A stretch of DNA of 64,000 bases from Plasmodiophora brassicae (taxonomy: Eukaryota > Endomyxa > Phytomyxea > Plasmodiophorida > Plasmodiophoridae): positions 372,001-436,000 of the forward strand of contig JASFAU010000011.1 in the NCBI GenBank assembly GCA_039704465.1, in the 5' to 3' direction. Positions 59,478 to 64,000 of this stretch are shown here, piece after piece. Within the stretch, counting starts at the first letter, position 1, and every line of letters starts with the position of its first letter. Below the pieces are notes generated by a model. The model searched no databases. It saw nothing but the letters and a program-made list of their open reading frames with translations, and was not told the origin of the DNA. The translations under genes and the position numbers were made by a program.

Positions 59478-61632
59478 ATGTCAGCGCTGGAGTACGACGG
59501 CGCTGACGCCGACGCCAGCTACGACGATGGCCTGTTCAGTAAGTTGATGGCGCGCATGGCGATGCAGGAGGAGGAGGAGGAGAACGCGGTGCCGAGGAAC
59601 CCGCGAACATGGCCGTCGGTCGACCAGTCCGACAACTGGCTGACGAAACCGTACGCGGTAACGAATTTCGAACGCGGATTCCGGTTTGACCGTATCGCAT
59701 CAGGCTTCCGCAGTCGCCTGCGTTGAGCGAACCTACGATACCGGGAAAATCGTTCGGTGAGGATTTCCTACGACCAAATCTCTCGGCAGATGGTGAAGGC
59801 GACAAATGGGCCAAGGTACGACCTTTTGAGGATCTGGGTATCGAATGCGCTGAATGTATCGTCTGGTAGTCACTCGATCTCCCGCCCGCTCCGACGCTGG
59901 AACGGTTTATTGCACCACCGCGAGCCAGCCCAGATCGTCACCTGCTGGAAGACAAGGCTCATCTGGAGCGCCGTATGCACGACCTGGAGATCGATCTCCA
60001 GTCTGCACTATCGCGAGCAACTGATTTGCAGCGCGAGCTCGAAACCGCTCGTGGTACCATCAAAGAGTGTGCTAAGTTCAAGGAAGAACGTGACGAGGTG
60101 AAGCGTTTGCTGCAGGTCGGTGTTGGATGGCAATGTGATATTCGTATCTGATGTTAATCGGGAAGGCCGCCCAAGATGATCATGCCGTCGCTGAACAGAA
60201 GTGGCAAGCGTCGATTAGCAAAGCGGAGCGGATTCGCTCTCGGCTCGAAGCAGAAATCGCTCGTCACACTGATAGCATCCGGGGGCTGACTGAAGAGAAT
60301 GCAAGGTTGCGATCAACGATTGAGGTATGTTTCTGTCCTGCAATGGCCCTATCTGCAACTCCTAAGCAACCGTTCGCATAGGAGGCTGGCGACGAAACCG
60401 AACTGGTTGTTCAACGCGAGCGCGAGAACTGGGCTCGCGCAGAAGCCCTTCGCACAGATGAACTGAAAGCGAAATGTCAACGCCTGCAAGGCATTGTCGT
60501 AAGTTCTGCCGCGCTCACGGTAACATCTTCTTCGTTGACGATGGACTTCAGGATGCAAGCGCTGCACGCGATGGTTCCGGGACCGGAACGTTGGCCCTCG
60601 AAGCTGAACTGGGCGACCTCAGAGAAGCCCTCCGTGCCGCCCGGTTCGCCAATCGCGAAAGGGACATGGAGGTCGCAGAGGTGACCATTAAGCTGCGCGA
60701 CTTGAAAACGCAGTACTCGCAGTGCTCCAGTCTGCTCGAGACACAGCAGCGCGATAATGAGCAACTCGTCCAGAAGATCGAGGAGCTTCAAGGTAGGCTT
60801 CGAACTTCAGCCCGCCAACAATGTCACGACTAACTGCCGAAGAAGCCCGGCGTGATAACTATGCAGAAACTGGTGTGCAGACGATTTCAGCGCCATGCAC
60901 CGAAACACCATCTTCCGTAAAGAGTTCTCCTGCTCTAGCCAAGGACAATCAAGGCATGCTTTCTCAGGTAGATACTTTCCATTTCTATATAGGCAACTGT
61001 TGAACACAGATGTGTCAGGAGGCGTTGTATGACTTGGTTCGGCAAGCGATCACCAGCGAGACGGAGAAGTTCAAGTCACAACTGGTGTCTCTATGCGAGA
61101 AATACGAAAGCGTTCATCAGCTGCTAGAAAGACAATCAAGAAAGCAAGAGAATATACAGGAAACTATCGTAAGATCTGTGTTTCTGGGGCATAAGGATTA
61201 TCAGTGCACTTAGCTGTTGCCCAGGGTCAGCTGGAGCATCGAATTTCAGAGAGGACAAAGCCAGATGACTCGTCTGCACTCAATGCGAAGTCGGCTGCAG
61301 CATCGGCTATATCGTTGTCGGACCCGCGCGAAAAGATGTCGTCGAACCTGGCACGTGCTGTCAGCCTTGGAGTAGAACTACCGCCCCATTTAATGCCTGT
61401 ACAGCCCGCGAGGCAGTTACACGCAGACCAAGGCATCGCAAAGCCCTGCGTACGACGTCGTTCCCGTAGTCCACCCATGGGCCGATCCCACTCGGTCAAC
61501 CCCCGGAGAACCCAGTCAGCAGCGTCAACTCCCCGACTCCGCCGTCTGGCTTCCATGTCCAAGACCAAGCTGGCCAAATCTCGGACCCGGCAAAAGTCGC
61601 CCGTTCGGGCACTCCACAATGCCTGGAAGTAG
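59478..61632 (+). CDS. Multi-exon coiled-coil protein, unknown family
   Basis: At least eight short exons. Exon 1 has an acidic run (QEEEEENAVP) and WPSVDQSDNWLTKPYAV; later exons are long coiled coils (LERRMHDLEIDLQSALSRA, DSIRGLTEENARLRSTIE, LEAELGDLREALRAARFA). A Ser/Arg-rich tail follows (SRSPPMGRSHSVNPRRT), ending VRALHNAWK. It looks like a centrosome, Golgi or cytoskeletal scaffold, with no specific match. Internal intron sites follow the GT...CTGAT/AG pattern. Confidence 0.7.
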
Positions 61633-61782
61633 AATAACTCATCGCGCCAATTAAATTAGATCGGATACATAAGATATACGGACGACGTTTCCAGGTTTCG
61701 CGCCACCGGCATCGGGCCACGGCTTGCCTGTCCCGGTTGTCCGCAGGTTGCGCTGCGTGGCAGAACCACCGCTGCCAGTGCC

Positions 61783-62403
61783 ATGGCGAACGACGATCCC
61801 GTCCGTTTGTTCTTCGTCGCGTTCCTGTCCGAGATGGTCGACCTGTACCCAGATGGCAGTGAGTGGCCCATAACGTTCGAAGACTTCTCCGTACCGTCCA
61901 TCGCGAACCCGTGCATGGCGCGTGATACTGATTCTGCCTTTCCGGCAGTTCGTCTACGAATCGTTCCAATCGTCCAACCGGAAAATCAGATCGACGGTTG
62001 TTGAGCTAATCGACTTCACGATTGAAACCGCGTTGAAATACCTGTCTGAGACACTCAGCGTACGGCTGATGGATGGTCGGTGTTTCGTTTATCGCTTATC
62101 GAGCGTTTTTCACCACAGGTTGTTACTGTGGCTGACAACCATTCGCTGTCATGGAACGTGGATCGTGTCTTTAAAGTGGCATCATCCACTAAGACGAGAC
62201 GCCGCAAGCAGTGGGGCGGCGCGTCGAATTCCTGGGACGTGCCTGCCAAGCCGGCGCCGCCGAGTCGGCCGTCCCGACCTTCCGAGATGCACTGGGGAGG
62301 CCAACGCCCTGCTCCGGCGCCAACCACCCAGCGCCAGTGGCCCCAGCCTCCCAACCCTGACATCAAAGATCCTGACGAATTTGTAACAGCCGTCATCAAC
62401 TGA
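61783..62403 (+). CDS. Unknown protein with conserved helical N-terminus and disordered tail
   Basis: Three exons (61783-61894, 61955-62057, 62117-62403 approximately) join in phase 0: EDFS|FVYESFQSSNRK and ETLS|VVTVADNHSL. The product has about 166 residues. The helical part (FFVAFLSEMVDLYPDGSEWP, TVVELIDFTIETALKYLS) is followed by a proline/tryptophan-rich tail (WDVPAKPAPPSRP...IKDPDEFVTAVIN). I do not recognise the family. Both introns carry a CTGAT-like motif. Confidence 0.6.
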
Positions 62404-62855
62404 TTATCGACTCGCCGTCCTGAAATGCATGTGCCGCAGCCGAGCATGCCCGCAGCAACGGCTCAGTACTCAGCAACGTTGCCAGACGCCACCGACAGCG
62501 CGCAGAAAACGTCGGTGTACCGTCGGCAGAAATTCTAACACGATATTCAGCTGGCGGCCAACGTTCCCATGCCGAGTAAATGTTTCGTCGTAGAAGACGT
62601 CCCACGTGAAACGTCGAATAACAGCATCAGCGACGCGTGTGCATCTGGCTGCACTATCTGTACCATGCAGATGATGGCCGAAACGTGCTTGTCCTTATAC
62701 GGCCGGCATCAGCAGTAACGTTAGCGGACTGCTGTGGTTCAATCTGAGACAACGAAGCAGGATGCGTGGCATCGTCCACGAATGCGCTACAGACAGAACC
62801 TGGAATCGCAATCGCCATGATCATCCGACTGTATAGGTAATCAGAGCGACGGGGC
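62404..62855. other. Intergenic region between convergent genes
   Basis: About 450 nt between the 3' ends of two convergent genes, with no supported feature. It probably includes both 3' untranslated ends. Confidence 0.4.
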
Positions 62856-63788
62856 TTATCGCAAGACTGGTCTGACGAAGACCGAATCGCATATCATGCT
62901 AGGAAACGTAAGCACGACAAAATCGGGATTGACGAGTGCGATCTTCTTCAGCCACTCTTTACAGGCTCCGCAGGGGTTGATTGGATTCAGCGCCCGTAGG
63001 TAAGGCGACACTGATTGTGTTGTCGCGTGGCGCATCGTTTGTGATCGAGTTGGACGAATATTGAACCGACGGTCGTCCCATGCGTCGGCAGCCAGCGTGG
63101 GGGAATTCGGAGGGGACGCGACATCTGACCAGATGACTTGAGATATCCCAGCTGCGACCGGCACAAGAAACGGCTTACCAGTATGCCAATGATGAGTAGA
63201 TGTCGAGTCACCGTTAGAAGGATCGGCACTCCCCATAGAAACGGAAAGGACGGCCATCGCTTTGAAGTGCTCCCGGTGAAGTGTCTAGTTGGAAGGGGAG
63301 ATTCAACGTTCTGGACATCAAGGATTTAGCGACCAGTGTACCGGATCTTGTGCAAGTGCGTTCCCGATCGCGTTCCTTTCAGCGCATAAGCTGCCAGTTG
63401 GCATCGACACCTCCATATTCATTCCAGAGAAGTACTGAGGCTCGCCGCCAGGTTTCATAACCAGCAGAACGCTCAACACGGGTTTGAACGTCTTCCGTAA
63501 CCAGAACGCACGCAGCTCGTGGTCGTTGCGCAATGCAAGAACAAACTGAATCGATAACTGTCAAGACAGTTCGAAACGCTTCATAGTCGGACGGCATACC
63601 GCTTGTCTTCGCTCTTTCATTTTCTCAACCAGACCCAGGTGGAGTGGCTCCAGTTCCGACAGCGTGGAAGGGGGACTAGCTTCCACTGAATCGAAATCGA
63701 GGAATTCAATGTCGCTCGACCACAACTGCGTTACGTTTGGCCATCCGTACCTATTGTCAACGTTAGGCCCACGACTGGCGGATGACAT
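62856..63788 (-). CDS. Cytidine/deoxycytidylate deaminase-like protein
   Basis: Several exons. A central block reads MEVSMPTGSLCAERNAIGNAL, with the glutamate of the (H/C)AE motif in a Cys form (LCAERNA), and a later exon has INPCGACKEWLKKIALVNP (PCxxC). Cys-Ala-Glu plus PCxxC binds catalytic zinc in the cytidine deaminase class. The spacing over three exons is plausible. ATG 63788 is one possible start; the frame continues upstream without ATG. The upstream WWNVTQLWSSDIEFL-type segment is not recognised. The exact substrate (free nucleoside, nucleotide or RNA) cannot be told. Confidence 0.75.
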
Positions 63789-64000
63789 AACAGCAGTACC
63801 AAAAGGTCTTCGATTCAGATATGTGGATGTAGTCAGGTCGGAACTGACGCAGGCTGTAATTTCAACAATTACGAACACACTCTACGTTCTACTATAGACA
63901 AGCGAACCTCGACATAAGAGCTGACGTTCTTGCAGCTGTGTCGCTCTTAAGCGAGATCATGATATAGAACCGTGTCGGCCATTCCTCGCCAAGGGCTGCG

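Overview
The window is nuclear DNA of a compact eukaryotic genome. Nearly every gene family is eukaryotic (UPF1, eIF2B epsilon, ISWI, kinesin, UTP6, NudC, NBAS, two-pore channel, heterotrimeric G alpha), genes lie on both strands with short gaps, and most are split by short GT-AG introns (about 50-80 nt) with a CTGAC/CTGAT-like branch motif before the 3' AG. The mixture of ankyrin-repeat proteins with signal peptides, LRR proteins and flagellate-type cell biology suggests a free-living or parasitic protist. A plasmodiophorid-like rhizarian is my best guess, but no marker in the window proves it. There are no convincing rRNA, tRNA or CRISPR sequences.

Layout. 1-5.8 kb: a cut-off minus-strand exon, an M16C peptidase tail, a divergent G-protein alpha subunit, a Zn2Cys6+PAS regulator and a secreted ankyrin protein. 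5.8-7.1 kb: gene-poor, with a long hairpin and a RING-like remnant. 7.1-13.6 kb: UPF1 and eIF2B epsilon, convergent. 13.7-16 kb: a DUF4804 protein and a membrane/secreted thioredoxin-like protein. 16.4-28 kb: UTP6, a PEX22-like protein, kinesin-14 divergent from a CAF16-like ABC ATPase, a NudC-domain protein and an ISWI remodeller. 28-31.8 kb: a LEA2-like membrane protein followed by the main accessory island (29-nt tandem repeats, Cys-rich repeat ORF, retroelement gag/protease remnant, and an inverted pair of Myb/SANT-like genes, each broken by a different stop). 31.8-37.7 kb: a repetitive coiled-coil membrane protein, a second coiled-coil protein and an LRR receptor-like gene. 37.8-42.1 kb: a nuclear group II intron maturase-like protein and a TMEM260/DUF2723 protein. 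43-48 kb: a second secreted ankyrin protein, a DAP1-like small protein, a DUF1749 hydrolase and an SPFH-like protein. 48.3-51.8 kb: a two-pore-channel-like protein with EF hands, a C2H2 protein and a small membrane protein. 52.0-59.2 kb: one long NBAS/Sec39 gene. 59.4-64 kb: a coiled-coil protein, an unknown protein and a cytidine deaminase-like gene.

Most of the window is housekeeping: mRNA decay, translation initiation, ribosome biogenesis, chromatin, ER-Golgi tethering, peroxisome and organelle splicing. No operon-like system is present. The points most worth following are the G alpha lacking its GTPase residues, the reverse-transcriptase-dead maturase, the two secreted ankyrin proteins, the DUF4804 gene, the LRR receptor-like gene, and the twin broken Myb/SANT copies. 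Exon boundaries were worked out by eye from reading frame, GT-AG and homology; where I did not resolve them the feature span covers the whole locus.
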